In this document: positions 1-5,295 of the stretch, piece after piece
Layout: each line of letters begins with the position of its first letter
Position numbering within the stretch: the stretch's first letter is position 1
Origin: Gallionella sp.
Lineage (GTDB): Bacteria; Pseudomonadota; Gammaproteobacteria; Burkholderiales; Gallionellaceae
Length of the DNA: 5,295 bases
Direction: 5' to 3'
Assembly: GCA_004298605.1 (NCBI GenBank)
Contig: SCPW01000093.1
Coordinates: forward strand, 1 to 5,295
Made by a program: the position numbers and the translations under genes
Notes under the pieces: model-generated
The model's database searches: none
Told to the model about the DNA's origin: nothing
The model's input: the letters and a program-made list of their open reading frames with translations, nothing else

Positions 1-734
1 GCTTCCACTTCTTTCGGGTCTTCTTCGTCGAAGTCGCGCAGTTCGGAGATGGCCGGTCTGCGGTACAGAGCGTTGTCGTCGAACGACATTTTCGCATCCA
101 GCACCAGCAGTTGCCCGCCGTCGATCATCGCCAGCGGATTGATTTCGGCCATCACCGCATCATTGTCTCTCATGCAGCGGTACAGCCCCTTCATGATCTT
201 GACCGCCTGCGGCAACAGCGCGCCCTTCAGGCCGATTTTGTTGGCGACTTTGCGGCATTGGAAGTCGAGCATGCCCACCGCCGGGTCGATGACCTCCTTG
301 ATGATGCGTTCCGGCGTTTGCCGCGCGACTTCTTCGATGTCCACCCCGCCTTCCTGGGAGGCGACCAGCGTGATGCGGCGGGTGGCGCGGTCGATAATCA
401 GCCCGACGTAAAACTCGCTGATGATGGTGCTGGCTTTTTCGATCAGCACGCGGTGTACCAGCCTGCCTTCGGCGCCGGTTTGATGGGTGACCAGGCGGCT
501 GCCGATCAACTCATCGGCGATGACCCTGACATCGGCAATGCTGTTGCCGATCTTGACGCCACCCGCCTTGCCGCGCCCGCCGGAATGAATTTGCGCCTTT
601 ACCACCCAGCGCGATCCGCCGATTTCTTCCGCCACGCTGGCCGCCTGTTCGTCGGTGTGGGCGACGCGCCCTTCGGGTACCGGGACGCCGTAGTGTTTCA
701 GCAAATCTTTGGTCTGATATTCGTGAATGTTCAT
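1..734 (-). CDS. mtkA: Malate-CoA ligase (succinyl-CoA synthetase family) beta subunit, partial at left edge
   Basis: ADP-forming acyl-CoA synthetase beta subunit. With its alpha partner it would couple ATP hydrolysis to malyl-CoA (or succinyl-CoA) formation in the cytoplasm. The first 244 codons are present; the frame is open to the edge. The N-terminus MNIHEYQTKDLL is typical of the SucC/MtkA family. The ATP-grasp part shows KAQIHSGGRGKAGG (Lys46, Gly53-Arg54-Gly55), and MAEINPL plus LDAKMSFDDNAL place Asn199 and Asp213 where the family's Mg ligands lie. The C-terminal CoA-ligase domain (from about residue 240) is missing from the window. The ATG at 734 follows GAGGGGG at 739-745 and lies 11 bases after the mclA stop, so the two are almost certainly cotranscribed. 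The alpha subunit (mtkB) would be expected just past the left edge. Family assignment is firm. Malate rather than succinate as substrate is inferred from the mclA and sgaA neighbours; a TCA-cycle sucC is the alternative. Confidence 0.85.
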   Translation of the reverse strand, partial: MNIHEYQTKDLLKHYGVPVPEGRVAHTDEQAASVAEEIGGSRWVVKAQIHSGGRGKAGGVKIGNSIADVRVIADELIGSRLVTHQTGAEGRLVHRVLIEKASTIISEFYVGLIIDRATRRITLVASQEGGVDIEEVARQTPERIIKEVIDPAVGMLDFQCRKVANKIGLKGALLPQAVKIMKGLYRCMRDNDAVMAEINPLAMIDGGQLLVLDAKMSFDDNALYRRPAISELRDFDEEDPKEVE

Positions 735-738
735 CGCA

Positions 739-745
739 CCCCCTC
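739..745 (-). promoter_or_regulatory. Ribosome binding site of mtkA
   Basis: On the minus strand GAGGGGG lies four bases before the ATG at 734 and immediately after the TAA stop of mclA (746-748). It fixes the mtkA start and fits translation from a shared mclA-mtkA messenger. Confidence 0.6.
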
Positions 746-1711
746 TTATTTGAGCGCCGCTTCGATCTGGTCCGCCTTGGCGACCAGCACCTGCGCCTGC
801 CGGATGGATGCCGCGTCGATCAAGCGGCCATTCAGCGAGACCGCGCCTTTGCCTTCGCGCGCCGCCTGTTCCATTGACGACAGGATATTTCTGGCGCGGG
901 TGACTTCGCTCGCGCTGGGCGTAAAAACCTCGTTGGCCAGTGCGATCTGCGACGGGTGGATCGCCCATTTTCCTTCGACTCCCAGCGCGGCCACGCCGCG
1001 CGCAACCGACAGGAAACCCTCGGGATCGTTGAAATCGCCATACGGTCCGTCAATCGGCCTGAGGCCGTAAGCGCGGCAGGCGACCACCAACCTGGACAGC
1101 GCGTAATGCCATTGGTCGCCCCAATGGCGCGCCCGCTTTCCGGCTTCGTCAGGATCGGTGAGCACCGCGTAGTTGGGGTTGGCGCCGCCCATTTGGGTGG
1201 TGCGCGCCTGGGTCGAGGCGGCGTAATCGGCGACGCCGAACACCATCGCTTCCATGCGTGTAGGGCAGGCCTGCGCGATCTGTTCGATATTTGCCATGCC
1301 CATCGCCGTCTCGATCAGCACGTGGATATTTACCGGCTTTAATTTTTTTGCCGCCTCGATTTGTTCCATCAATGTCGCGACAAAATACACATCGTCGGGG
1401 CGGTTTACTTTGGGGATCAGCAGCGTGTCGAGCTTGTCTCCGGCGGCTTCCATCACATCCACGATGTCGCGGTAGCACCAGTGCGTATCCAGCCCGTTGA
1501 TGCGCACCGAAACGGAGCAGGCCGACCAATCCATATCGTTCAATGCGGCGATGACATTCTTGCGCGCCTGCTCCTTGTCGTCCGGGGCGACCGCGTCTTC
1601 CAGGTCGAGGAACACCACGTCCGCCCCCGCGCCGGGCGCTTTTTCGAGCATGCGCAGATTGCTGCCGGGAACCGCCAATTCGCTACGATGAAGCCTGGTC
1701 TTAACTGCCAC
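746..1711 (-). CDS. mclA: L-malyl-CoA lyase (CitE/HpcH aldolase family)
   Basis: Cleaves L-malyl-CoA to acetyl-CoA and glyoxylate in the serine cycle; related enzymes also act on beta-methylmalyl-CoA. The 321-residue product has near-normal family length and reads like methylotroph MclA throughout. Visible blocks are RLHRSELAVPGSN (6-18), VFLDLEDAVAPDDKEQARK (33-51), VRINGLDTH (69-77), LIPKV (98-102), LIETAMGMANIE (132-143), FGVADYAAST (158-167), ACRAYGLRPIDGP (211-223) and GKWAIHPSQIALANEVFTPS (247-266). By family homology Glu134 and Asp162 are the metal ligands, Arg70 lies in the active site, and Asp299 in RLIDAAS is the likely catalytic acid. The start is GTG at 1711, preceded by AAGGGGA. 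It is the first gene of a leftward unit, 11 bases before mtkA and divergent from sgaA. This pairing argues for the serine-cycle enzyme over citrate lyase beta subunit (CitE), as does the close full-length match to MclA. Confidence 0.95.
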   Translation of the reverse strand: MAVKTRLHRSELAVPGSNLRMLEKAPGAGADVVFLDLEDAVAPDDKEQARKNVIAALNDMDWSACSVSVRINGLDTHWCYRDIVDVMEAAGDKLDTLLIPKVNRPDDVYFVATLMEQIEAAKKLKPVNIHVLIETAMGMANIEQIAQACPTRMEAMVFGVADYAASTQARTTQMGGANPNYAVLTDPDEAGKRARHWGDQWHYALSRLVVACRAYGLRPIDGPYGDFNDPEGFLSVARGVAALGVEGKWAIHPSQIALANEVFTPSASEVTRARNILSSMEQAAREGKGAVSLNGRLIDAASIRQAQVLVAKADQIEAALK

Positions 1712-1717
1712 GATATA

Positions 1718-1724
1718 TCCCCTT
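1718..1724 (-). promoter_or_regulatory. Ribosome binding site of mclA
   Basis: AAGGGGA on the minus strand lies six bases upstream of the GTG at 1711. It supports GTG as the true start, which matches the N-terminal length of known malyl-CoA lyases. Confidence 0.65.
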
Positions 1725-1779
1725 AAGTGAAGTATTGTTTTGGAACAGGTAAATCAGATTCGGAGTGCGTATAGCTTAT

Positions 1780-1800
1780 GGTGCATGAGTGTAGCGCACC
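1780..1800. repeat. Inverted repeat GGTGC-N11-GCACC
   Basis: Perfect 5-bp arms (1780-1784 and 1796-1800) with an 11-base centre, about 70 bp upstream of mclA and about 205 bp upstream of sgaA. The geometry suits a dimeric regulator, but arms this short can occur by chance. Confidence 0.35.
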
Positions 1801-1950
1801 TGCTTTCCGAAAAATACCTCGATTTTCCTTTCGATATGATGTGCGATTTTCGCCGGCTCAAACCCGCTTTCTTCACTTCGGAAATCTGGTATTGTTGCGT
1901 GTATATTTTGTATCGGCACGGTAGTTCCACCTTAAGCGGGATCGGTTGGG

Positions 1951-1967
1951 ATCAATGTACAGTTGAT
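1951..1967. repeat. Inverted repeat ATCAA-N7-TTGAT near sgaA
   Basis: Perfect 5-bp arms (1951-1955 and 1963-1967) around TGTACAG, ending 39 bases before the sgaA ATG. If the promoter is upstream (for example the TATATT at 1902-1907), this element would lie in or near the start of the transcript and could be an operator. It is only a candidate. Confidence 0.35.
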
Positions 1968-1992
1968 GCACCAGCCATTCATTTAATAATCC

Positions 1993-2000
1993 AAAGGAGA
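1993..2000 (+). promoter_or_regulatory. Ribosome binding site deciding the sgaA start
   Basis: AAAGGAGA lies six bases before the ATG at 2007. The reading frame stays open upstream to about 1740, so this site, together with the family's usual N-terminus, fixes the start at 2007 rather than further upstream. Confidence 0.8.
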
Positions 2001-2006
2001 GCAAAC

Positions 2007-3188
2007 ATGGCAATCAAATCATTTCATCCCCCGCAACGCATCCTGATGGGGCCGGGACCTTCGGATGTCAGTTCGCGCGTGCTGGAGGCCATGTCGCGCC
2101 CCACCATCGGCCATCTGGATCCGATGTTCGTGGCGATGATGGATGAGATGAAAGAACTGCTGAAGTATGCTTTTCAAACCAAAAATGAATTGACCATGCC
2201 CGTTTCCGCGCCCGGTTCGGCGGGGATGGAAACCTGCTTCGTCAACCTGGTCGAGCCGGGCGACAAAGTCATCGTGTGCCAGAACGGCGTGTTCGGCGGG
2301 CGCATGAAAGAGAACGTCGAGCGCTGCGGCGGCGTGGCGGTGATGGTGCAGGATGAGTGGGGGCGCGCGATCGACCCGCAAAAACTGGAAGACGCGCTGA
2401 AGGCCAACCCCGATACCAAGGTGGTCGCCTTCGTTCATGCGGAAACCTCCACCGGCGCGCAATCGGATGCCAAAACGCTGGTGGGAGTGGCGCACCAATA
2501 CAGCTGCCTGACCATCGTGGATACCGTCACTTCGCTCGGCGGGTCGCCGGTCAAAGTCGATGAATGGGACATCGACGCCACTTATTCCGGCTCGCAAAAA
2601 TGCTTGTCCTGCACGCCGGGCTTGTCGCCGGTCAGCTTCAGCGCGCGCGCGCAGGACAAGATCAAGAGCCGCAAAACCAAGGTGCAAAGCTGGTTCATGG
2701 ATCTCAATCTGGTGATGGGCTACTGGGGCGCGGCCACCAAGCGCGCCTACCACCACACCGCGCCGATCAACGCGCTGTACGGCTTGCACGAATCGCTGGT
2801 GATGTTGCAGGAAGAAGGCCTTGAAAATTCCTGGGCGCGCCACCAGAAAAACCACCTCGCGCTGCGCGCGGGCATGGAGGCGATGGGCTTGCAGTTCGTC
2901 GTGCCGGTGGCCGAGCGCCTGCCGCAACTGAACGCCATCACCGTGCCCGATGGCGTGGACGATGCTGCGGTGCGCGCCGCGCTGCTGAACGATTACCAAC
3001 TGGAAATCGGCGCAGGTCTCGGCGTGATGGCGGGCAAGGTATGGCGCTTCGGCCTGATGGGCTACGCCTGTACGCCGCGCAACGTGCTGGTGTGCCTGGG
3101 CGCATTGGATGACGTGCTGGGTCGGTTAAACGCGCCGATCCGGCGCGGTGTGGCGGTTGCCGCGGCGCAAAAGGTGCTGGCGGGTTAA
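2007..3188 (+). CDS. sgaA: Serine-glyoxylate aminotransferase (class V, PLP-dependent)
   Basis: Transfers the amino group of serine to glyoxylate, giving hydroxypyruvate and glycine, in the cytoplasm. This step recycles glyoxylate from malyl-CoA cleavage in the serine cycle. The product has 393 residues, near the usual size. It opens with the family signature [17 protein letters not shown] (13-29) and RPTIGHLDP (31-39). [10 protein letters not shown] (67-76) would hold the cofactor phosphate. HAETSTGAQ (144-152) and VDTVTSLGG (171-179, Asp172 to the pyridine nitrogen) follow. [16 protein letters not shown] (194-209) carries the Schiff-base lysine Lys198. VWRFGLMG (345-352) holds Arg347, expected to bind the substrate carboxylate. 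The fold type I core appears complete. It is divergent from mclA-mtkA and convergent with the protease gene, without a co-oriented neighbour in view. Alanine-glyoxylate aminotransferase is the main alternative; the serine-cycle context favours serine as donor. Confidence 0.93.
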   Translation: MAIKSFHPPQRILMGPGPSDVSSRVLEAMSRPTIGHLDPMFVAMMDEMKELLKYAFQTKNELTMPVSAPGSAGMETCFVNLVEPGDKVIVCQNGVFGGRMKENVERCGGVAVMVQDEWGRAIDPQKLEDALKANPDTKVVAFVHAETSTGAQSDAKTLVGVAHQYSCLTIVDTVTSLGGSPVKVDEWDIDATYSGSQKCLSCTPGLSPVSFSARAQDKIKSRKTKVQSWFMDLNLVMGYWGAATKRAYHHTAPINALYGLHESLVMLQEEGLENSWARHQKNHLALRAGMEAMGLQFVVPVAERLPQLNAITVPDGVDDAAVRAALLNDYQLEIGAGLGVMAGKVWRFGLMGYACTPRNVLVCLGALDDVLGRLNAPIRRGVAVAAAQKVLAG

Positions 3189-3272
3189 TTCAGCCAAAAA
3201 TGACCATGCACGGTGTGAGTTCGGCGATCACACGGCGAACGGTCGCCCGCGCCCCGACCCGGGCACGACCCA
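3189..3272. other. Convergent spacer with overlapping stem-loops
   Basis: This 84-bp gap separates the 3' ends of sgaA and the metalloprotease gene. It contains GTGTGA-N9-TCACAC (3213-3233), an overlapping and mutually exclusive GTTCG-N12-CGAAC (3219-3240), and GCCCG-N10-CGGGC (3245-3264). None is followed directly by a T tract on either strand. On the minus strand a run of five T (3196-3200) lies about 12 bases beyond the first stem. They may protect 3' ends or end transcription weakly, but a canonical intrinsic terminator is not shown. Confidence 0.4.
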
Positions 3273-4301
3273 TCATGTTTTGCGCACTTTTACCGAGTAG
3301 TTTCCCATCCCCCTGGCACGGTTGTAGTGCCGCACTTGGACGAAGTAATCGCCGGCGATCAAGTCTGCCGCGATGCGCGCGTTGGTGTTGACGCCCGAAT
3401 CATCGTCTTCCGCGATCAGGGCCGTTTCGCTGTTGGGACCGAAGAGTTTCATGACCACGTCTGTCGGGCCGCGTGTGTCGATAATGTAACGGCCGCCGTC
3501 TTTGGCGGTAAAGCGGAAAAGGTCTTCTTCGCCCACCTTGCCGATGGCGGCCTGCGTCCTCAGCCGGGCGTTGACCTTGAGTTCCGTCGCGGCGGAAACC
3601 GGGGTGCCGGTTTTCGGGTACATCTTCGCACCGGCGATGAATTCCTTGTCCATGCGTGAGAGGATATCGTTCTCCTTGGTGCCGATGCCGTTCAGTGTCC
3701 AGGAATCGGGGAAAAAATAGAGCATGATGGACTCGGGGTCGAATGCGGTTCCTTTCAACTGGTCTGCGCTGTATTTGTGCAGGATGTTGTGGCGCGTCGT
3801 TTGCTCATCCCAGAAATTGGGTGATTTGGCCATTTCACGGATGACCACCTGCTCGTTCCACTGGATGCCCCCGGCAGGGTTCTGGTGCTCGTGTGCGAGC
3901 CCGATGGCGTGGCCGAATTCGTGCGCCGCCGTGCCGCCGTCAAGGAAACCCAGATTCATGGTGGGCGCGTTCAGCGGAATGCTGCGGCAATCCGTGCCGA
4001 CGTAGGACCAGGCGCCGTCATTGTGATCAAAGGCGATGCGAATCTCCGCATCGGCGGCGTTGTTGAAATCGAACTTGATGTTGGCGACCTGCATCCACCA
4101 ACCGGCCTGTTCACGCGCCTTGGCCTGCTCGGCGGTCGTGCCGCCCATGAACCGCACGCGCAGCGTCGAGCCGTTCATCCATGTCTTGCCGATCGGCGCT
4201 ATGGCACGCATGCGCCCCCCTGGCCCGCGCGAGGCGGCCTGGAAACGCATCATGTCGCGGGGCAAAATACGGTCAATACAAATTTTTGGTCTGTCAGCCA
4301 T
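3273..4301 (-). CDS. Astacin-like (M12A, metzincin) zinc metalloprotease with probable C-terminal PPC domain
   Basis: Predicted zinc endopeptidase of 342 residues. The zinc site HEFGHAIGLAHEH (127-139) matches the metzincin pattern HExxHxxGxxHE: ligands His127, His131 and His137, catalytic Glu128, and the astacin-type Glu138. SIMLY (191-195) gives the Met-turn Met193 and Tyr195. Upstream, RVRFMGG (48-54) and an AEIRIAF strand (85-91) fit the N-terminal half of the catalytic domain. From about 240 to 342 the pattern changes to beta strands (LFRFTAKDGGRYIIDTRGP, VVMKLFGP, GDYFVQVRHYN), typical of a bacterial pre-peptidase C-terminal (PPC) domain. No signal peptide or propeptide is visible. The N-terminus is polar, and an in-frame stop at 4326-4328 lies only eight codons upstream of the ATG. 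The start has a strong ribosome binding site. Substrate is unknown; cytoplasmic action, or export by a leaderless route, is open. It is unrelated in function to its neighbours and transcribed alone. Confidence 0.88.
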   Translation of the reverse strand: MADRPKICIDRILPRDMMRFQAASRGPGGRMRAIAPIGKTWMNGSTLRVRFMGGTTAEQAKAREQAGWWMQVANIKFDFNNAADAEIRIAFDHNDGAWSYVGTDCRSIPLNAPTMNLGFLDGGTAAHEFGHAIGLAHEHQNPAGGIQWNEQVVIREMAKSPNFWDEQTTRHNILHKYSADQLKGTAFDPESIMLYFFPDSWTLNGIGTKENDILSRMDKEFIAGAKMYPKTGTPVSAATELKVNARLRTQAAIGKVGEEDLFRFTAKDGGRYIIDTRGPTDVVMKLFGPNSETALIAEDDDSGVNTNARIAADLIAGDYFVQVRHYNRARGMGNYSVKVRKT

Positions 4302-4307
4302 TTTCGG

Positions 4308-4314
4308 TTCCTCC
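4308..4314 (-). promoter_or_regulatory. Ribosome binding site of the metalloprotease gene
   Basis: GGAGGAA on the minus strand lies six bases before the ATG at 4301. It is a near-perfect Shine-Dalgarno site and fixes the short, leaderless N-terminus. Confidence 0.8.
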
Positions 4315-4439
4315 AGTTTGAGTGGTCAGTATGCGCTTAAGGGCAGCCCGCGAGCGGGTGTAAATCATGTAAGAGCACCTGAAGTGTCCGGCAATTTTCC
4401 CCGGCTCGAAGCGTATCGGCACCCAGCATGACGGGTATG

Positions 4440-4468
4440 ATGATCTGCCGGCGTATACGCAAAGTCAA
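4440..4468 (-). promoter_or_regulatory. Candidate sigma70-type promoter of the metalloprotease gene
   Basis: On the minus strand TTGACT (4468-4463, five of six matches to the -35 consensus) is followed after 17 bases by GATCAT (4445-4440, four of six to the -10). It would give a leader of roughly 130 bases. The spacer contains the perfect palindrome GCGTATACGC (4451-4460), which could be an operator. The rest of the gap between the protease start and the nuoN terminator (4302-4516) shows no gene. Confidence 0.4.
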
Positions 4469-4516
4469 TATGGCAAATGCCCTATTTATCCGGCCTGGCA
4501 GCCCGGCGGACGCGCC

Positions 4517-4546
4517 AAACAAAAACTCCCGCACGCGGCGGGAGTT
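4517..4546 (-). terminator. Rho-independent terminator of nuoN / nuo operon
   Basis: On the minus strand the transcript forms a perfect 9-bp stem, AACTCCCGC (4546-4538) with GCGGGAGTT (4532-4524), around a 5-base loop. Its 3' arm runs straight into TTTTT-G-TTT (4525-4517). It begins 26 bases after the nuoN stop. There is no T tract on the plus side, so it acts leftward only. It also insulates the metalloprotease gene from nuo transcription. Confidence 0.92.
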
Positions 4547-4572
4547 CTGGTGTGGCGGCGTTGCAGCCCGCT

Positions 4573-5295
4573 TTAATGCAGCAGCAGGGATTGCCGCACC
4601 GACACGGCGCAAACCGACATCAGCACGTTGGGCAACAGGCCAAGGAATAACACGCCCAAGCCGTTGACGCTGATCAGCAGCGCGGTGTCCGATCCGACGG
4701 TGATCGGTGCATGGCTTTCCGGCGCATCGAAATACATCAGCTTGACGATGCGCAGGTAATAGAACGCGCCGATCAGCGAGAACAGCACCGCGACCACCGC
4801 CAGCCAGATATGCCCCGCCTGCACGACGGCATTCAGCACCGAAAATTTGGCGTAGAAGCCGACGGTGGGCGGCACGCCGGCCATGGAGAACATCAGCAGC
4901 AGCATCAGGAAGGCGAGCCATGGGTTGCGCTGGTTGAGCCCCCTGAAATCATTGAGGGTGTCGGCCTCGAAACCTTCGCGCGACAGCAGCATGATCATGC
5001 CGAACGCGCCCAGCGTCATCAGCACATAAACCACGGCGTAGAACATGGATGAACCGTATCCCTCGACATCGCCGCTCAACAGGCCGAGCAGCAGGAAGCC
5101 CATATGCGCGATGGTGGAGTAGGCGAACATGCGCTTGAGGTTGGTTTGCGCAATCGCGGAAATATTGCCGAGCGCCATCGAGGCAATGGAGAGGATGATT
5201 AACATGCCCGACCAGTGATGCACCAGCGGTTGAAGCCCCTCGGCCAGGATGCGCGCGACGAAGGCAAAAGCGGCGAGCTTGGGCGCCGAGCCGAT
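4573..5295 (-). CDS. nuoN: NADH-quinone oxidoreductase subunit N (NuoN), 3' part; 5' end beyond right edge
   Basis: Membrane subunit of respiratory complex I, one of the three antiporter-like subunits thought to take part in proton pumping as NADH electrons reach quinone. The last 240 residues are present and the frame is open to the right edge, so roughly half the usual protein is missing. The fragment is a run of hydrophobic helices. It includes [16 protein letters not shown] with a buried lysine (fragment residue 6), [17 protein letters not shown] (51-67, Lys54), the helix [16 protein letters not shown] (136-151, Lys150) and [12 protein letters not shown] (178-189). Charged residues in helices and the [11 protein letters not shown] motif are typical of ND2/NuoN. 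A GTG at 5223 is internal: the codons before it continue the conserved sequence. nuoN is normally last in the nuo operon, and the strong terminator directly downstream agrees. Confidence 0.95.
   Translation of the reverse strand: MGSAPKLAAFAFVARILAEGLQPLVHHWSGMLIILSIASMALGNISAIAQTNLKRMFAYSTIAHMGFLLLGLLSGDVEGYGSSMFYAVVYVLMTLGAFGMIMLLSREGFEADTLNDFRGLNQRNPWLAFLMLLLMFSMAGVPPTVGFYAKFSVLNAVVQAGHIWLAVVAVLFSLIGAFYYLRIVKLMYFDAPESHAPITVGSDTALLISVNGLGVLFLGLLPNVLMSVCAVSVRQSLLLH

Larger units (their letters stand above)
1712..2006. promoter_or_regulatory. Divergent mclA-mtkA / sgaA regulatory region
   Basis: These 295 bases lie between the GTG of mclA and the ATG of sgaA. They are visibly more A+T-rich than the flanking genes and should hold both promoters and any shared operator. 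Seen directly: inverted repeat GGTGC-N11-GCACC (1780-1800), inverted repeat ATCAA-N7-TTGAT (1951-1967), direct repeats CGATTTTC (1820-1827 and 1844-1851), and GGGATC twice (1938-1943, 1948-1953). TATATT at 1902-1907 resembles a -10 element for sgaA, but no good -35 sits at the right distance. No convincing promoter could be placed for mclA. I recognised no riboswitch and see no gene. Serine-cycle genes are controlled in some methylotrophs by LysR-type regulators such as QscR; these repeats do not clearly fit a T-N11-A box. Confidence 0.6.

Noticed and set aside
111..1070. Plus-strand open frame of 319 codons opposite mtkA and mclA
   Set aside because: It crosses the boundary between two convincing minus-strand genes and resembles no protein family I recognise. 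It is a G+C-driven shadow.
1740..2006. In-frame extension of sgaA upstream to a TTG at 1740 (89 extra residues)
   Set aside because: The extra stretch is Cys/Trp/Tyr-rich and unlike class V aminotransferases. The ATG at 2007 has a strong ribosome binding site and gives the normal family N-terminus. The open frame seems to be chance.
2641..2650. (GC)5 dinucleotide run as a phase-variation tract in sgaA
   Set aside because: Too short for slippage-based switching, and it simply encodes Ala/Arg codons within an intact housekeeping-type gene.
2019..2999. Long minus-strand open frame opposite sgaA (326 codons)
   Set aside because: His/Arg/Ala-rich translation with no domain-like motif, lying entirely opposite a well-conserved gene. 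It reflects the codon bias of the real gene.
4347..4358. CCCG-N4-CGGG hairpin in the protease leader as a terminator or attenuator
   Set aside because: The stem is only four base pairs with no T tract and no leader peptide. It is not distinguishable from chance in G+C-rich DNA.
4337..4921. Minus-strand open frame of 194 codons overlapping nuoN, the terminator and the intergenic region
   Set aside because: It is out of frame with nuoN, runs through the intrinsic terminator and is Arg/Ala-rich without recognisable motifs.
5221..5223. GTG as a start codon for a short NuoN
   Set aside because: The 24 codons before it continue the conserved NuoN sequence ([11 protein letters not shown]) to the window edge, so the GTG is internal.

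Overview
The window carries five protein genes, all recognisable by family. Two are cut by the window edges. The G+C-rich codon usage, a nuo operon ending in nuoN, and serine-cycle enzymes together suggest a proteobacterium. A betaproteobacterial methylotroph or chemolithoautotroph is my guess, but the sequence does not fix the taxon. No mobile element, tRNA, rRNA or CRISPR array was seen.

Left part (1-1711, minus strand): a two-gene transcription unit reads leftwards. It starts with a malyl-CoA lyase (mclA, GTG start at 1711). Eleven bases after its stop comes the beta subunit of an ADP-forming acyl-CoA synthetase, best read as malate-CoA ligase beta (mtkA), which runs off the left edge. A divergent regulatory region of about 295 bp (1712-2006) separates this unit from a rightward serine-glyoxylate aminotransferase gene (sgaA, 2007-3188).

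These three genes encode linked serine-cycle steps. Malate is activated to malyl-CoA (MtkAB), malyl-CoA is cleaved to acetyl-CoA and glyoxylate (MclA), and glyoxylate is transaminated with serine to glycine and hydroxypyruvate (SgaA). The rest of the cycle (hydroxypyruvate reductase, glycerate kinase, PEP carboxylase, the C1-tetrahydrofolate enzymes) is not in the window, so a full serine cycle cannot be claimed from it.

Middle part (3189-4572): an 84-bp convergent spacer with small inverted repeats is followed by a minus-strand gene for an astacin-like zinc metalloprotease with a probable C-terminal PPC-type beta domain. It has a strong ribosome binding site and no signal peptide. A plausible sigma70-type promoter lies upstream, with a 10-bp palindrome in its spacer. 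It looks like an unrelated single gene between two metabolic loci.

Right part (4517-5295): the 3' end of nuoN (complex I antiporter-like membrane subunit) on the minus strand, followed by a textbook rho-independent terminator that probably closes the nuo operon. I found no clearly undescribed system. The items most worth checking are the leaderless PPC-bearing metalloprotease and the divergent serine-cycle control region.
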